The translations under genes were made by a program, and so were the position numbers. Of a stretch of 64,000 nucleotides of DNA, positions 28,387-37,398 are shown one piece after another. The stretch comes from Nitrosospira multiformis (lineage in GTDB: Bacteria > Pseudomonadota > Gammaproteobacteria > Burkholderiales > Nitrosomonadaceae): assembly GCF_003050865.1 (NCBI RefSeq), contig NZ_QAOK01000011.1, positions 29,785-93,784 on the forward strand, in the 5' to 3' direction. The notes beneath the pieces are model-generated. The model searched no databases. It was not told the origin of the DNA and worked only from the letters and a program-made list of their open reading frames with translations. Within the stretch, counting starts at the first letter, position 1. Every line of letters begins with the position of its first letter.

Positions 28387-28472
28387 CCGGTCAGAAATTA
28401 TTATGAATTCCGTCATTCCGGCTTGACCTGGAATCCAGCCAAGCCAACAATGGCGTCCTTTGAACGTTACTG
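28387..28472 (+). repeat. Dispersed repeat, copy A
   Basis: This stretch matches 51040-51144 in the same orientation: both share TATGAAT, CGTCATTCCGG, a TGACC(C/T)GGAATCCAG block, CCAA-AATGGCGT, and CTTTGAACGT near the end. An internal inverted repeat (ATTCCGG…CC(t/c)GGAAT) gives a hairpin. Copy B carries an extra partly duplicated AACCGGAATCCAGCC segment. The copies lie in non-coding DNA. The sequence type resembles short palindromic elements known in many proteobacteria. Confidence 0.8.
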
Positions 28473-28561
28473 GAAAACAGCTTCAAGCAGAGTGCCTGGA
28501 AAATGGCTCGGCTGATTGCAAGCAACTGATTGAGGTGAAACCTTAAAATTGAGGCTGAATT

Positions 28562-28744
28562 ATGGATCCGAAATTGCTCGACATTCTGGTATGCCCGTTA
28601 TGCAAATCGCCGCTGCTGTACCGGAAGTCTCAAAACGAACTCATTTGCAAGGCCGACAGGCTGGCATTCCCCATCAGGGATGGAATTCCCATCATGCTGG
28701 AAGATGAAGCCCGAAGGCTGCCGGTGGAGGAAGAAATCAGCTGA
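28562..28744 (+). CDS. Trm112-like zinc-ribbon protein (YcaR family)
   Basis: A 60-residue protein with CPLCKSPL near the N-terminus and a conserved [16 protein letters not shown] tail, matching the Trm112/YcaR family over its length. Only one CxxC pair plus a later Cys (LICKADRL) is visible. Eukaryotic Trm112 activates methyltransferases; the bacterial role is not established. It usually lies between lpxK and kdsB; neither is here. It is followed after 57 bases by the ADP-ribosylglycohydrolase-like gene. Confidence 0.88.
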   Translation: MDPKLLDILVCPLCKSPLLYRKSQNELICKADRLAFPIRDGIPIMLEDEARRLPVEEEIS

Positions 28745-28801
28745 CAGAATGTCCAGTGGCATTGGATTTCTGGTCTCCGGAAGCCTGAAAGGATGTGAAG
28801 A

Positions 28802-29767
28802 ATGAAGAGTCTGAATAGTGAGGCGGTTCTTGGCGCTCTGATAGCGGACAGCGCCGCTCTGGGGCTGCACTGGATTTATGATTCTGCCCGCATCGCAGAG
28901 ATCGAAGCAGCTCGAGGGCCGCGGGGCCTTGTATTTCTGCAGCCGAAGGAGGCAAATTATGCCGGGGGAAAGGGATACTTTGCGCATGGCGGAAAGATGT
29001 CCGGCGAGTCAAGCTCCTATGGAGAGGTTTGCCTGCTGATGCTGCAGCACCTGGCAAAGCACGGACGGTTCAACCGGGTCGAGTATCAGAGCGAATATCG
29101 CGCTTGCTTCGGGCCGGGCGGGAAATACGTGGGGTATATTGATTCCCCTACTCGCTTCACGCTGCGCACATTGTTACCACTGGAACCGGCGGAATTTCCG
29201 GCAGCCTCCGGCGCGGATGACGACCAGCATCCATCCCTGTCAGCGATCCCACCGCTGGTGGCTGCACACACAGGAACACTGGATGAGCTCATGCCGCGGG
29301 TCGATGAAGTGGTGCGCATAACAAACAATAACGAAACAGCCGTCGCCGCCGCGCAATGTTCTGCCGCAGCGTTATTCAACCTTTTGCATGGCATGTCAAT
29401 GCCACAAGCCCTGGCAGATGCTTTGCCGCTTGCGGGCAGCATGCTCCGGCCGCTGCTTGAAGAAGCACTCTCAATGCCCAGGCTGGATGGTGCCGGTGCA
29501 GTTCAACGCTTCGGTCCCGCCTGTCACGTCACGGAAGGTCTGCCTGTCATCTTCCACATTGCGCAAACTGCGAGCGATTACCGGAGCGCAGTCGAAACCA
29601 ACATACGCGCAGGGGGAGACAGCTGCGGCCGATCGATCATGCTGGGCGCCCTCGTGGCGACACATTCGGCAAAACAGAATACTTACGAATTCCCCATTCC
29701 GTTTCAATGGCTGGCGCGATATCGGAAGTTCGTGGAGGCTGCAGACGCCTGCGCAGTCATTCAATGA
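28802..29767 (+). CDS. ADP-ribosylglycohydrolase/crystallin J1-like protein with altered metal site
   Basis: A 321-residue protein of the ADP-ribosylglycohydrolase (DraG/ARH) superfamily. The N-terminal DSAALGLHWIYD and the final GGD-containing helix region (RAGGDSCGRSIMLGALVATH) align with the family. The usual metal-binding residues are altered: the TDDT-type segment is replaced by SSYGEV, and the GGDTDT-type segment reads GGDSCG. It resembles the crystallin J1-like branch more than active hydrolases, so catalytic activity on ADP-ribose is doubtful. It follows the Trm112-like gene; function is unknown. Confidence 0.75.
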   Translation: MKSLNSEAVLGALIADSAALGLHWIYDSARIAEIEAARGPRGLVFLQPKEANYAGGKGYFAHGGKMSGESSSYGEVCLLMLQHLAKHGRFNRVEYQSEYRACFGPGGKYVGYIDSPTRFTLRTLLPLEPAEFPAASGADDDQHPSLSAIPPLVAAHTGTLDELMPRVDEVVRITNNNETAVAAAQCSAAALFNLLHGMSMPQALADALPLAGSMLRPLLEEALSMPRLDGAGAVQRFGPACHVTEGLPVIFHIAQTASDYRSAVETNIRAGGDSCGRSIMLGALVATHSAKQNTYEFPIPFQWLARYRKFVEAADACAVIQ

Positions 29768-29845
29768 TAAAACGCTAAGGCGAGCGACGAGGCGGACGAT
29801 GAGGTTAGGCAGCAAGACAGGGACAAATAGACAAAGCACCGGTAA

Positions 29846-31378
29846 TCAGGTCAAATCCACCATCGTTCCTTCAAGCACATCAATAAGCTGGGTCGGAAAG
29901 ATGCCCAGCCATATAAGCAATAACGCCAGCGCCGCCAGCGTCACACTTTCCGCAAAGGAGGGCGATGCAGCGCGCAGCATGATTGCTTCACCGGTTGCCT
30001 CCGGGCCCGACGCATACATCACTGTGATAATGCGCAGATAATAGAACAGCGCGATGATGCTGCCGATAACCACCGTAATCACAGGCATCCATAACGAGGC
30101 TTCCACCCCGGCTGTCACTATATAGAACTTCCCGATGAAGCCCATTGTCAGGGGAATTCCGGCCAGCGACAGCAGCATGGCGGTAAACACTCCCGCCAGC
30201 CACGGCCTGTGCCAGAACAGACCCGCATAATCCGCCAGCCTGTCGCTATCCCTTTCCGCTGAACCATGGAATTCGCCAGCGGATCCCCCATTGAACCCGT
30301 CGGACAATATCGTTACCACACCGAAGGCGCCCAGCATGGTGACAAAATAGGCTGTCAGAAAATAAGCTACCGCCTCGATCGCCAGCTGATCAAAGGCCAG
30401 GAACCCGACCAGCAGATAGCCAAGCTGTGCAATCGAGGAATAGGCAAGAATCCGCTTGATGTTATCCTGTAACAGGGCGAGCAGATTGCCAACCAGGATC
30501 GTCGCGACTGCAACCAGGCTCAATGCGAATGTGATCGACTGCGACTGGTGCGCGCCTGCCATGAGGAAATAGCGCAGCAGCAGGGCAAGCATGGCGCCCT
30601 TTGAAACAGTAGCGATGAATGCGGTAATCGGCGCAGGTGCACCTTCATATACATCCGGAGTCCACATATGGAAGGGCACCAGCGCCAGTTTGAATCCGAC
30701 ACCTGTCACAATCAGTGCGAGCCCCGCCAACCCATAGAGTTCCAGCGCCTGATCCGGTACAGCAAGCATTGTCCCGATTTTCACAAACTGCATCGTCCCG
30801 AGCTGCGCATAGACCAGCGCCATGCCAAACAAAAGCAACCCGGATGAGAACCCGGCGAGGATCAGGTACTTGATTCCTGCTTCGAGAGGATGCTCTGTGA
30901 ATCGCGGATAGGCGATCAATGCAAACAACGAAATGCTGAGCAGTTCCAGACCCAGGAGAAACGAAGTAAAATGGCTGCTTGCCACGAGAACCCCACCGCC
31001 AAGGGCGGCCAGCAGTAACAGGATGTAAAGCGCTTCATGCCGGCTTTCGTCTCCCCCGAAGTAGCGGTAACACAACACCGCGACGACAAAGGTCGCGACA
31101 ACGATGAGCCCAATGAAAAACAGCGCGTAGTGATCCAGTACCAGCAGAGCCGTGACCTGAGGAGACGCGATGCCCGCGATACCGTGGGACAGGAACAATG
31201 CCGCAATTGACAGAACCAGCCCGGCGAGCGTCAATATCATGACCGGGCGGGGATGACGGTAAAAAGCTGCGGCCAGCATCACCACTACCGCAGCTGCGGC
31301 AAGGAGAATGAGCGGCGACAGGATCACGAGGTCGAAGTGCAATGAGTCGGAGTGTAGCGCGGAGGGCATCGGGTTCAT
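29846..31378 (-). CDS. nuoN: NADH-quinone oxidoreductase subunit N
   Basis: The last gene of the nuo operon. A 510-residue antiporter-like membrane subunit with about 14 helices; VGFKLALVPFHMWTPDVYEGAP and YSSIAQLGYLLVG carry the conserved lysines and histidines of the proton channel. It sits next to NuoK in the membrane arm. The ATG at 31378 overlaps the nuoM stop as ATGA (31375-31378). Length is 25 residues longer than E. coli NuoN, mostly in a loop near GFNGGSAGEFHG. The gene converges with the ADP-ribosylglycohydrolase-like gene. Confidence 0.95.
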   Translation of the reverse strand: MNPMPSALHSDSLHFDLVILSPLILLAAAAVVVMLAAAFYRHPRPVMILTLAGLVLSIAALFLSHGIAGIASPQVTALLVLDHYALFFIGLIVVATFVVAVLCYRYFGGDESRHEALYILLLLAALGGGVLVASSHFTSFLLGLELLSISLFALIAYPRFTEHPLEAGIKYLILAGFSSGLLLFGMALVYAQLGTMQFVKIGTMLAVPDQALELYGLAGLALIVTGVGFKLALVPFHMWTPDVYEGAPAPITAFIATVSKGAMLALLLRYFLMAGAHQSQSITFALSLVAVATILVGNLLALLQDNIKRILAYSSIAQLGYLLVGFLAFDQLAIEAVAYFLTAYFVTMLGAFGVVTILSDGFNGGSAGEFHGSAERDSDRLADYAGLFWHRPWLAGVFTAMLLSLAGIPLTMGFIGKFYIVTAGVEASLWMPVITVVIGSIIALFYYLRIITVMYASGPEATGEAIMLRAASPSFAESVTLAALALLLIWLGIFPTQLIDVLEGTMVDLT

Positions 31379-32877
31379 TCCACATTGACCTCATGGCGGG
31401 CGACAGCAATCGCGGGCGGACTATTTGCGGTGTTTGGCGCGGCATTCAGGACCGGCTGCGGATACAACCCCAGCCATAAGGTAATGGCTGCCATTGAATA
31501 CAGGGTCGCCATTTCACGGCTTGACAGATCATGGAGTTGCCAGCCATGCTTATTCTCGCCATGAAAAGTTTTCTGCACCAGCGCAAGCGCATATACGACA
31601 CTGGCGACAAATACCACGGTCGCGGCGGACGCCAGCACGCCGCTGCTGGTCGATAATCCCATCAGTACCAGGAATTCCCCGACGAAATTACCCATTCCCG
31701 GCAGCCCAAGCGCGGCAATGGCGAAAAATAATCCCATTGCCGCCAGGCGCGGCATGACGCTCCACAGGCCTTCAAAGCGCTGCATATCGCGTGTATGAGT
31801 CCGCTCCTGCAAAATGCCTGCGATTACAAACAATGCTCCCGTACTGATGCCGTGCGCGATCATCTGCATCACGGCTCCCCCAAGCGACCAGGGATTCCAG
31901 GCGAATATCCCGAGCACAGCAAAGCCCAGGTGACTCACGCTGGTGTAGGCCACGAGGCGCTTGAAATCCGTCTGGGCGAACGCCAGGAAAGCGCCATAGA
32001 GAACTCCGGTTGCTCCCAACACCATCGCCACCGGAGCAAAATGCGCCGCGGCCTCGGGAAATAGCGGAATAATAAAGCGCAATAGTCCGTAGGCTCCTGT
32101 TTTCAGCAGCACTCCTGCAAGAATCACGCTTCCTGCTGTCGGCGCCTCGGTATGTGCGTCCGGCAGCCAGGTGTGAAATGGCACGATGGGCGTCTTGACT
32201 GCGAACGCAATGAAAAAGCCGAGCATGATCCACATCTCGGTGGAGGGAGACAGGGTTGTATTCAACAGCTCGAAATAATCGAATGTCAGGACTCCAGTGC
32301 TGCGGTAATGGACGAATACCAGCGCAAGGATTGCTACCAGCATGAACATGCCGCTCCCCTGCGCGAAAATGAAGAACTTGATCGATGCATACTGCCGATT
32401 CTCATGGCCCCAGATCCCGATCAGGAAGTACATTGGCACCAGCATCAGCTCCCAGAAGAAGAAAAACAGAAACAGGTCCAGCGCAAGGAATACACCGATC
32501 GCCCCTGCCACAGTCCATAGCAGGTTGAAGTAAAAGAACCCGACACGCTTCTGGATTTCCGTCCAGGAACATGCCACCGATACTATCCCCAGAAAAGCGG
32601 TCAGCACGACCAGGATGAGGCTTATTCCATCCATGGCCAGATGAAAGCTCACTCCGAAACGCGGAATCCATTCCGCCCTGGTCTCGGCAAGCCACCCCCC
32701 GTGCGCGGGAAGAGCCATAGCGCTGGCAGACTGCAGCCAAAGCCATATCGTCAATACGAACTCGATGCCCACCGTGGCCAATGCGAGCCACTTTGCCGCG
32801 CCCGGATGCCAGCGATCCGCCATCCATGACAGCAAACCGCCCACTACCGGAATGAAAATCAATGCAGCGAGGACCAT
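31375..32877 (-). CDS. nuoM: NADH-quinone oxidoreductase subunit M
   Basis: A 500-residue antiporter-like membrane subunit. I place the start at ATG 32877 (MVLAALIFIPVVGG), overlapping nuoL by 19 bases; a longer frame upstream is inside nuoL. The key channel text KTPIVPFHTWLPDAHTEAPT and TSVSHLGFAVLG is present. It contributes one of the proton-pumping channels. Length is normal for the E. coli-type NuoM (509). Confidence 0.96.
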   Translation of the reverse strand: MVLAALIFIPVVGGLLSWMADRWHPGAAKWLALATVGIEFVLTIWLWLQSASAMALPAHGGWLAETRAEWIPRFGVSFHLAMDGISLILVVLTAFLGIVSVACSWTEIQKRVGFFYFNLLWTVAGAIGVFLALDLFLFFFFWELMLVPMYFLIGIWGHENRQYASIKFFIFAQGSGMFMLVAILALVFVHYRSTGVLTFDYFELLNTTLSPSTEMWIMLGFFIAFAVKTPIVPFHTWLPDAHTEAPTAGSVILAGVLLKTGAYGLLRFIIPLFPEAAAHFAPVAMVLGATGVLYGAFLAFAQTDFKRLVAYTSVSHLGFAVLGIFAWNPWSLGGAVMQMIAHGISTGALFVIAGILQERTHTRDMQRFEGLWSVMPRLAAMGLFFAIAALGLPGMGNFVGEFLVLMGLSTSSGVLASAATVVFVASVVYALALVQKTFHGENKHGWQLHDLSSREMATLYSMAAITLWLGLYPQPVLNAAPNTANSPPAIAVARHEVNVE

Positions 32878-34847
32878 GCGAATACCCCCATGAATATAAT
32901 ACCGATCGATCCGGCGGCAATCGCTGCCGCATAGCGACGTACCTGTCCGCTTTGCGTTGCACTCAAGGCGCGATGGAAAAACAGACAAAGCCCGGCCAGG
33001 CCGCTGTAGATATTGTCGATCAGGTCGTGCCGCTTGATCTTCTGGAGCCACCTGAGTGTGCATGCAATCGCCATGCGGTAGATATCGTCGATCACGTCAC
33101 GCTGATCGGCGTGTGCAAGCCAGACATAGGGCCGGACGAACAGGAACTCATAAAAACTGTCGAAGCCCCAGCCAAAATGCCAGAACTCCCGGATTCTTGC
33201 CAATGCCGGGATCAGCATCAGCCTATGGAGAAAGGCTGGATATCTCAAAAACAACAGGTATGCCAACGCAATGCTGCCAAGAGAGGCAGCAACTGCGAGC
33301 AGCTCCAGAATGGTTTCGTCGTTTTTACCGTCATGAACGCCCTGAGTGGACGGCAAGGCATGCTGAACAAAATCGGAAAACAGCGTTAAATTTCCGAGAA
33401 AAGGCGGGGTTTCAATCCATCCGCCCACAAGAGAGAATGCTGCAAGAACGACAAGCGGTATAGTTATGCGCAGCCCTGGCCGTCGGGTTTCAGGAGGCGT
33501 CGCAGTCCTCTCTTGGCCAAAAAAGACGAGAAACACCACGCGAAAGATGTAGAGTCCCGTCAATATTGCACCTCCCCACCCCGCGGCCCATAACCATGGA
33601 TTCCCTCCTGTTGACGACCAGGCCTGCCAAAGAATCAGGTCCTTGCTGTAGAAGCCCGCAGTAACGAGCGGCAGCGCCGCGAGCGATGCGCTGCCAATCA
33701 GAAAAGTCCAGAATGTAACGGGAAGTTTTTTCCTCAGTGCACCCATCCGGAAAATATCATGTTCCTCGTGCAGGCTCATGATGACCACACCTGCACTCAG
33801 GAACAGCAGAGCCTTGAAGAAAGCGTGCGTCACCAGGTGAAAGATGGCGGCTGACCAGGCGCCTACTCCCAGAGCAAGGAACATATAACCAAGCTGGCTG
33901 ATGGTCGAATAGGCCAGCACCCGCTTGATGTCGTTTTGCGCGAGCGCACTGAATCCCGCCAGTAGCAGGGTAAGGGCGCCGACCACTGCTACCGCAAGCT
34001 GCACTACTGGGGCGAGCGTAAAGAGCGCGTGCGTGCGGGCGATCAGATATACGCCTGCTGTTACCATAGTCGCCGCATGCATCAGCGCGCTCACCGGTGT
34101 GGGGCCGGCCATTGCATCAGGCAGCCAAGTCTGTAGCGGGAGCTGGGCAGATTTGCCCACCGCACCACCAAACAGAAGCGCTGCAGCGAGAATAGCGAGC
34201 TCCGACCCCTCCGGCCACTGCTGCGTCGCGCGCTGCATCAACGGCTGGATATCAAGGGTTCCCAGATGAGTGAACAGCAGAAAAAAGCCGATCGCCATGG
34301 CGGTATCGCCGACCCGGGTCACGATAAATGCTTTGCGCGCCGCGCGCCCATTGGCAGGGTCGCGATACCAGAATCCGATCAGCAGGTAGCTGCAAAGTCC
34401 CACCCCTTCCCAGCCCAGGTAAAGAAACAGCAGATTGTCGGCAAGAACCAGGATGCACATCGAGCCGACGAAGAGATTCATATAGGCGAAAAAGCGGGCA
34501 TAGCCCTCATCGCGCCTCATGAACTCTGTGGAATAAAGATGTATCAGGAAACTGATGACAGTCACGACCAGGACCATCACCAGTGATAAGGCATCAAGAT
34601 AAAAAACAATTCCTGGCGAGAAATCGACCACAGCGATCCAGGTCCATGCTTCCTGCCGGAAAACAAAACCCGGTGGCGGTGCAGCGACGAAGTCGATTCC
34701 GATCAGGATGGCAATGAATGCCGCGAGAGCCACCGATCCCGTCCCGATTACCGCGATACTGCGATGCCCCAGATGGTTTCCACCCAGCACCAGCAGCAGG
34801 AAGCCGGCTAGAGGCAGCGTGGGAATAAGCCAGAGCAGGGGCAGCAT
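32859..34847 (-). CDS. nuoL: NADH-quinone oxidoreductase subunit L
   Basis: A 662-residue membrane subunit at the tip of the membrane arm. It has the antiporter core (KSAQLPLQTWLPDAMAGPTPV, YSTISQLGYMFLA) and a C-terminal extension that forms the lateral helix, ending in a final membrane segment (AAIAAGSIGIIFMGVFAW). It begins four bases after the nuoK stop. Length is close to that of other bacteria (about 610-690). Confidence 0.96.
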   Translation of the reverse strand: MLPLLWLIPTLPLAGFLLLVLGGNHLGHRSIAVIGTGSVALAAFIAILIGIDFVAAPPPGFVFRQEAWTWIAVVDFSPGIVFYLDALSLVMVLVVTVISFLIHLYSTEFMRRDEGYARFFAYMNLFVGSMCILVLADNLLFLYLGWEGVGLCSYLLIGFWYRDPANGRAARKAFIVTRVGDTAMAIGFFLLFTHLGTLDIQPLMQRATQQWPEGSELAILAAALLFGGAVGKSAQLPLQTWLPDAMAGPTPVSALMHAATMVTAGVYLIARTHALFTLAPVVQLAVAVVGALTLLLAGFSALAQNDIKRVLAYSTISQLGYMFLALGVGAWSAAIFHLVTHAFFKALLFLSAGVVIMSLHEEHDIFRMGALRKKLPVTFWTFLIGSASLAALPLVTAGFYSKDLILWQAWSSTGGNPWLWAAGWGGAILTGLYIFRVVFLVFFGQERTATPPETRRPGLRITIPLVVLAAFSLVGGWIETPPFLGNLTLFSDFVQHALPSTQGVHDGKNDETILELLAVAASLGSIALAYLLFLRYPAFLHRLMLIPALARIREFWHFGWGFDSFYEFLFVRPYVWLAHADQRDVIDDIYRMAIACTLRWLQKIKRHDLIDNIYSGLAGLCLFFHRALSATQSGQVRRYAAAIAAGSIGIIFMGVFAWSSLH

Positions 34848-34851
34848 ATTA

Positions 34852-35145
34852 TCACCCCCGCATCTTGCTTACCGCATCGGCGTCCAGTGTCTGGAAGCGG
34901 CGGTGCAACAGCAGCAGCAATGCCAGGCCGACAGAGACTTCAGCCGCCGCCACTGACAGGATAAAGATGAACATCACCTGCCCGTCGGCCTGGACCCAGT
35001 GTGAACCGGCCACCACGAAGGCAAGTCCGGCAGCATTCAGCATGATCTCGATCGACATCAGGATAAAAATCAGGTTGCGCCGCACAAGGATGCCGGTCAT
35101 TCCCAGCGCGAAGAGGATTGCGGCGAGTAGCAGGCCATGATGCAT
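34852..35145 (-). CDS. nuoK: NADH-quinone oxidoreductase subunit K
   Basis: A small membrane subunit of 97 residues, three helices, starting at ATG 35145 ([15 protein letters not shown]). A longer open frame upstream has no family resemblance and overlaps nuoJ, so I reject it. Two glutamates required for proton transfer are visible in [11 protein letters not shown] and [11 protein letters not shown]. The sequence, with [10 protein letters not shown] and a LHRR(F)Q tail, follows the E. coli-type NuoK more closely than the shorter-loop type usual in betaproteobacteria. Confidence 0.93.
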   Translation of the reverse strand: MHHGLLLAAILFALGMTGILVRRNLIFILMSIEIMLNAAGLAFVVAGSHWVQADGQVMFIFILSVAAAEVSVGLALLLLLHRRFQTLDADAVSKMRG

Positions 35146-35195
35146 GGGAACAGCAGCCGCAACTGTGGTAGCAGCGGATGCGGCGGCGGCCGTCG

Positions 35196-35762
35196 TCACG
35201 ACCCCGCTCCATCCGAACGGGATGCTGAATGCGAACCGAAACGTGGCTCGGTGTGCCAGCCGAGATGACAGGCGCCGACTAATCCCGCCAGCAGCAGCAG
35301 CGATGCCAGCTCGACACCGAGGAGATAGGGCCCGAAGAGCGCGATGCCGACTTCCTTCGAATCGACCACAACCCCGCTGGAGATCGGGGCACCGCCATAT
35401 GCGCCCTGCATATCCTGTACATTCTGAACAAGGATATAAATCAGTTCTGCCAGGAGCAATGCCGACAGTATGGAGGGTCCCACCCACATGCCGGGACTCA
35501 ACCATTCCCGCTCCTTGACCGCGGCGGCTTTGCCGAGGTTGAGCATCATGATCACGAACACGAACAGTACCATGACAGCGCCTGCGTAAATGATGACCTC
35601 CAGTGCGGCGACAAACGGCGCCCCCAGCACAAAAAAGATGATCGCCACCGCAAGCAGGGACACGATCAGGTAGAGCAATGCATGTACGGCGCTCGCCCGC
35701 GTAATGACCATCAGCGTGGCTGCGACGGCAACCGCTCCGGACAAGTAGAATGTCGCTTCCAT
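35196..35762 (-). CDS. nuoJ: NADH-quinone oxidoreductase subunit J
   Basis: A 188-residue membrane subunit with five helices; the conserved third helix [19 protein letters not shown] is intact. The C-terminal 25 residues, after LGWHTEP, are Ser/Arg-rich and not conserved. It lies 51 bases before nuoK in the operon. Length is comparable to E. coli NuoJ (184). Confidence 0.94.
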   Translation of the reverse strand: MEATFYLSGAVAVAATLMVITRASAVHALLYLIVSLLAVAIIFFVLGAPFVAALEVIIYAGAVMVLFVFVIMMLNLGKAAAVKEREWLSPGMWVGPSILSALLLAELIYILVQNVQDMQGAYGGAPISSGVVVDSKEVGIALFGPYLLGVELASLLLLAGLVGACHLGWHTEPRFGSHSASRSDGAGS

Positions 35763-35796
35763 AACCTCCTCCTGAATCAGTAATCAAAGGTACGGA

Positions 35797-36312
35797 TCAA
35801 GGCAACAGCGAATGCGGGTCTACCGGAGGCGCTTCATTCTCGGCCTCGCCCTTGTTTTTTCCTCCGATCGTAGCTCCCGCCACCCGGTAGAAGTTATAGC
35901 CGGGATATTTGCCGGTGCCATCGATTAACAGATCCTCTTTTTCATACACCAGGTTTTTCCGGTTGTATTCGCCCATTTCAAAGTCCGGCGTAAGCTGGAT
36001 CGCATCGGTAGGGCAGGCCTCTTCGCAATATCCGCAAAAAATGCAGCGCGAAAAATTGATGCGGAAGAACTCGGGGTAGCGGCGTCCGTGCTCATCTTCG
36101 GTGGCTTGAAGCGCGATGCAATCAACCGGGCAGGCTGCCGCACAGAGGTAGCAGGCGACACAGCGTTCCTCCCCGTCCGGATCGCGGCTTAGAATGATGC
36201 GTCCGCGCCAGCGCGGCGGGATGTTGGGCTTCTCATCCGGGTATTGAATGGTTACCCGGCGGCGGAACATGTGCAGAAAAACGATCCACATTGTCTTCAG
36301 AGAATTCCACAT
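35797..36312 (-). CDS. nuoI: NADH-quinone oxidoreductase subunit I (2x4Fe-4S)
   Basis: A 171-residue ferredoxin-like subunit. Two 4Fe-4S motifs are seen: [15 protein letters not shown] and [15 protein letters not shown], ligands of clusters N6a and N6b on the path to quinone. The [11 protein letters not shown] block precedes them, as in E. coli NuoI. It follows nuoH by 27 bases. Confidence 0.97.
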   Translation of the reverse strand: MWNSLKTMWIVFLHMFRRRVTIQYPDEKPNIPPRWRGRIILSRDPDGEERCVACYLCAAACPVDCIALQATEDEHGRRYPEFFRINFSRCIFCGYCEEACPTDAIQLTPDFEMGEYNRKNLVYEKEDLLIDGTGKYPGYNFYRVAGATIGGKNKGEAENEAPPVDPHSLLP

Positions 36313-36339
36313 GATCTTCTCCCGAAGCTATATGAGCAG

Positions 36340-37305
36340 TTATGCCGTTGACAATACGACTGCGCCGGTGATCAACAAATTGACAAGCGTGACTGGCAGC
36401 ATGACTTTCCAGCCGTAGGCCATCAGCTGATCGTAACGGGGGCGTGGCAATGCCGCCCGCAGCAGGACGAAGCAGGCGACGACGATAAAAGTCTTGAGCA
36501 GAAACCAGACCAGTGGAGGCAGCAGTGGGCCCAGCCATCCGCCGAAGAATAAGGTGACGATCATTGCCGAGATAAGGGTGATACCGACGTATTCGCCAAT
36601 GAAAAACAGACCGAACTTCATGCTGGAATATTCGGTATGAAAGCCTGCGACCAGCTCGTTCTCCGACTCGGGCAAATCGAAAGGAAGCCTGCGCGCCTCA
36701 GCAATGCCTGCCACGGCAAAAGTTGCCAGGCCCAGGATCTGCGGCACACAGAACCAGAGATTTTCCTGCGCGGCAACGATATCGCGCAGGTTAAATGAAT
36801 CGGCGAGCATGACAACACCCATGAGCGCCAGACCCATGAAAACCTCATAGCTCAACATCTGTGCCGCTGCGCGCAAGCCCCCGAGCAGCGAATATTTGCT
36901 GTTGGATGCCCATCCACCCAGCACGATGCTATAGACGCCAAGCGAAGACATGGCAAGAAAAAACAATAATCCGATGTTCAGATCAACCACGCCGATGCCC
37001 GGCGCGATTGGCACGACGGCAAACGCAAGCAGCGTGGTGACGGCAACGATTGCCGGCGCCAGCACGAACACCGCCCTGTCTGCAAAGGGCGGTATCCAGT
37101 CCTCCTTGGTAAGAAGCTTGATCGAGTCGGCGACGATTTGCAGAACCCCGAAGGGCCCTACCCGATTGGGTCCATAGCGATCCTGCCACAGGCCGAGCAG
37201 GCGGCGCTCGATCCAGGACAGCATCGCCGAGAAAGCAAACACGATGGCCAGGATCAAAATCAGGTTCGCCCAGATGATGGCCCATTCATTCATGACTGAA
37301 TCCAC
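36340..37305 (-). CDS. nuoH: NADH-quinone oxidoreductase subunit H
   Basis: A 321-residue membrane subunit that forms part of the quinone-binding chamber with eight to nine helices. The conserved ERRLLGLWQDRYGPNRVGP loop and PFDLPESENELVAGFHTEYS loop are intact. It sits between nuoG and nuoI, with a pyrimidine-rich gap of about 90 bases to nuoG. Confidence 0.97.
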   Translation of the reverse strand: MDSVMNEWAIIWANLILILAIVFAFSAMLSWIERRLLGLWQDRYGPNRVGPFGVLQIVADSIKLLTKEDWIPPFADRAVFVLAPAIVAVTTLLAFAVVPIAPGIGVVDLNIGLLFFLAMSSLGVYSIVLGGWASNSKYSLLGGLRAAAQMLSYEVFMGLALMGVVMLADSFNLRDIVAAQENLWFCVPQILGLATFAVAGIAEARRLPFDLPESENELVAGFHTEYSSMKFGLFFIGEYVGITLISAMIVTLFFGGWLGPLLPPLVWFLLKTFIVVACFVLLRAALPRPRYDQLMAYGWKVMLPVTLVNLLITGAVVLSTA

Positions 37306-37398
37306 TATTCCTGGCTGAATCCATTCGTAGCTTCTTTCCTCTATCTATCCTTACATTTGCTTTCCCTTCTCCGCCTTTCCCTTTTACACCTTTTCCCT

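Noticed and set aside
34852..35787. Long N-terminal extension of the nuoK frame
   Set aside because: The extra residues overlap nuoJ in another frame and match no NuoK; the ATG at 35145 gives the normal length.
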